Below, piece by piece: positions 5,252-6,633 of a stretch of 6,633 nt of DNA (its first letter is position 1; each line of letters begins with the position of its first letter). Where the stretch lies: contig JAUVKG010000151.1 of assembly GCA_030596365.1 (NCBI GenBank), positions 1-6,633 on the forward strand, in the 5' to 3' direction. Origin of the DNA: Chlamydiota bacterium. Lineage in GTDB: Bacteria; Auribacterota; UBA3054; B51-G9. A program made the position numbers and the translations under genes. The notes below the pieces were generated by a model that was not told the DNA's origin, did no database searches, and worked only from the letters and a program-made list of their open reading frames with translations.

Positions 5252-5281
5252 TTGACAAATATTAAGTAATTTAACTACAAT
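5252..5281 (+). promoter_or_regulatory. Sigma70-type promoter P2 for the acyl-CoA dehydrogenase gene
   Basis: A perfect TTGACA (5252-5257) lies 18 nt before TACAAT (5276-5281, 5 of 6). The predicted start is near 5288, giving a leader of about 50 nt. P1 and P2 lie in tandem only 41 nt apart, so they may overlap in use. The gene's Shine-Dalgarno AGGA (5329-5332) sits 8 nt before ATG 5341. Confidence 0.55.
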
Positions 5282-5340
5282 TTAATAGTAATTACACAAT
5301 AGATTAACCTTCATATATTAATATAAACAGGACTGAAACT

Positions 5341-6510
5341 ATGAATCATTTTCTAACCGAAGTACAACAAATGATAAAAGAAACCGCGCACGAAATCGCG
5401 GAAAAGAAAATTAAACCGGTCGCCCTTGAGTATGATGAAAAAAATGAATTCCCATGGGATATTCAGAAAGAAATTGCTAAAGCTGAATTGTGCGGCGTTT
5501 ATATTAGCGAAGAATATGGCGGTTTGGTTCCGGCTGGAGAACACGGAATTATGAATCTGGTTATTGCTGTTGAAGAACTCAGCAAAGAATGCGGCGGTAT
5601 TTCACTTTGCCTTGCCGCAACTGCACTTGGCACAATTCCTATTATGTTATTTGGCACCGAAGAACAAAAACAAGAATATCTTCCGTCTATCGCTTCAGGT
5701 GAAACTGTAGCAGCTTTTGCTATCACAGAAGCCGGTGCAGGTTCAGACGCGGGAAGTATTCAGACTACAGCGGTCAAAGACGGTGATTCTTATATACTTA
5801 ACGGCACAAAGCAATGGATCACTAACGGTGAAGTAGCAGAAACATATGTTATTATCGCAATGACTGATAAATCGCGCGGTGCGCGTGGCGCAACAGCTTT
5901 TATCGTTAAAAAAGGAACTCCGGGATTTTCTTTTGGTAAAAAAGAAGACAAAATGGGCATTCGCGCTTCCGCAACTTACGAACTGGTATTTGAAGACTGT
6001 AAAATTCCGTCTGAAAATATTCTCGGAAGAGTAGGACAGGGATTTATGGTCACTATGAAAACTTTTGATATGTCAAGACCTGGTGTTGCTGCTCAAGCTC
6101 TCGGTATCGCGGCAGGCGCACTTAACGATGCAGTTGATTACGCGAGGCAACGCGAACAGTTTGGTAAACACATTATTGCTCATCAGGGATTGAGATTCCT
6201 TCTTGCTGATATGTCTATAAAAGTTGAAACTTCACGCGCTATGGTTTACGCTGTTGCACGTTCAATTGACAGTGGCGATCTTAAATGTGCAAAAGAATCT
6301 GCTATCGCTAAATGTTACGCTTCTGATATGGCAATGGAAGTTACAACCGATGCTGTACAAGTATTCGGTGGTTACGGCTATATGAAAGAATATCCGATGG
6401 AAAAACGTATGCGCGATGCTAAAATAACACAGATTTACGAAGGTACAAATCAAATTCAACGTGATGTTATCGGAAAACAGCTTGTTAAAGAAGCTGCAAG
6501 CAGGAAGTAA
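5341..6510 (+). CDS. Acyl-CoA dehydrogenase (short/medium-chain, butyryl-CoA-dehydrogenase-like)
   Basis: This FAD flavoenzyme oxidises acyl-CoA to trans-2-enoyl-CoA, or runs the reverse in butyrate-type metabolism, exchanging electrons with electron-transfer flavoprotein in the cytoplasm. The 389 residues equal the normal short-chain length. The three domains are in order: N-terminal helices (1-120), the beta domain with signature one AITEAGAGSDAGS (128-139 region) and QWITNG (158-163), and C-terminal helices with RRQREQFG-like YARQREQFGK (267-276), signature two QVFGGYGYMKEYPMEKRMRD (340-359) and the catalytic base E367 in QIYEGTNQIQR. E367 is where butyryl-CoA and short-chain members have it, which argues against isovaleryl- or long-chain types. 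Exact chain length cannot be told from sequence by eye. It has its own tandem promoters and a good AGGA site. ETF genes are not in the window but could lie downstream. Confidence 0.95.
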   Translation: MNHFLTEVQQMIKETAHEIAEKKIKPVALEYDEKNEFPWDIQKEIAKAELCGVYISEEYGGLVPAGEHGIMNLVIAVEELSKECGGISLCLAATALGTIPIMLFGTEEQKQEYLPSIASGETVAAFAITEAGAGSDAGSIQTTAVKDGDSYILNGTKQWITNGEVAETYVIIAMTDKSRGARGATAFIVKKGTPGFSFGKKEDKMGIRASATYELVFEDCKIPSENILGRVGQGFMVTMKTFDMSRPGVAAQALGIAAGALNDAVDYARQREQFGKHIIAHQGLRFLLADMSIKVETSRAMVYAVARSIDSGDLKCAKESAIAKCYASDMAMEVTTDAVQVFGGYGYMKEYPMEKRMRDAKITQIYEGTNQIQRDVIGKQLVKEAASRK

Positions 6511-6518
6511 GAAATAAA

Positions 6519-6601
6519 CAATATTCAACAAGAAATTTTCAATTATAAAGTGGAAGAATTTATACCTACTTTGACATTGCTCATTTCTTGTTGATTATTG
6601 A
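6519..6601. repeat. Palindromic dispersed repeat, copy 2
   Basis: This is the second copy of the element at 543-626, in the same orientation. Arms 6519-6543 and 6576-6600 are complementary at 21 of 25 positions. The right 26 nt match copy 1 exactly. The left 33 nt differ at two places, both of which lie in or next to the stem. It begins 8 nt after the stop of the acyl-CoA dehydrogenase gene. The remaining bases to the window end (6602-6633) are A/T-rich, with no feature I can support. Confidence 0.82.
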
Positions 6602-6633
6602 GTGTTAATAATATCCAATTAATCTATCAATCC

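Noticed and set aside
1..6633. Undescribed defence or other multi-gene system
   Set aside because: All recognisable genes are well-known metabolic, translational or regulatory families, with no unexplained coding sequence left over.

Overview
The window is AT-rich bacterial DNA with every recognisable gene on the + strand. It carries seven clear housekeeping or metabolic genes and one 5'-truncated regulator gene. LpxK (lipid A biosynthesis) implies a Gram-negative type cell with an outer membrane. The AT-rich composition, the AraC regulator, the separately encoded CoaC and CoaB, the acyl-CoA dehydrogenase and the heavy load of short degenerate intergenic repeats would fit an uncultured PVC- or FCB-type lineage, perhaps Planctomycetota/Phycisphaerae-like. 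That placement is a low-confidence guess.

Layout: 1-488 is the C-terminal part of an AraC-family regulator whose start lies outside the window. 489-776 is an intergenic stretch with a large inverted repeat, a possible terminator and a possible promoter. 777-1352 is nadD (NAD synthesis). 1353-1639 has no gene but holds a mosaic of CCACAAAG/CTTAGTG-type repeats around a GC-rich core. 1640-2017 is rsfS (TTG start), overlapping gmk (2010-2588) by 8 nt. After a 27-nt perfect A/T palindrome and a heptamer array come coaC (2675-3220) and coaB (3235-3879), which encode the two halves of the usual CoaBC protein in different frames. After two small hairpins and an octamer array comes lpxK (4006-5157). 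5158-5340 carries two well-formed sigma70-type promoters in tandem, followed by an acyl-CoA dehydrogenase gene (5341-6510). The window ends with a second copy of the inverted repeat seen after the AraC gene.

Functionally, nadD, gmk, coaC and coaB supply central nucleotides and cofactors (NAD, GDP/GTP, CoA). RsfS modulates ribosome assembly and lpxK serves the outer membrane. rsfS-gmk and coaC-coaB are tightly spaced and look translationally coupled, and nadD through lpxK could be read as one loose unit. The acyl-CoA dehydrogenase has its own promoters and is probably a separate unit.

I found no evidence of an undescribed biological system such as a defence locus, mobile gene cargo or CRISPR. 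The points that merit a second look are the two-copy palindromic element, the split CoaBC, and the repeated use of short tandem arrays and hairpins directly in front of start codons.
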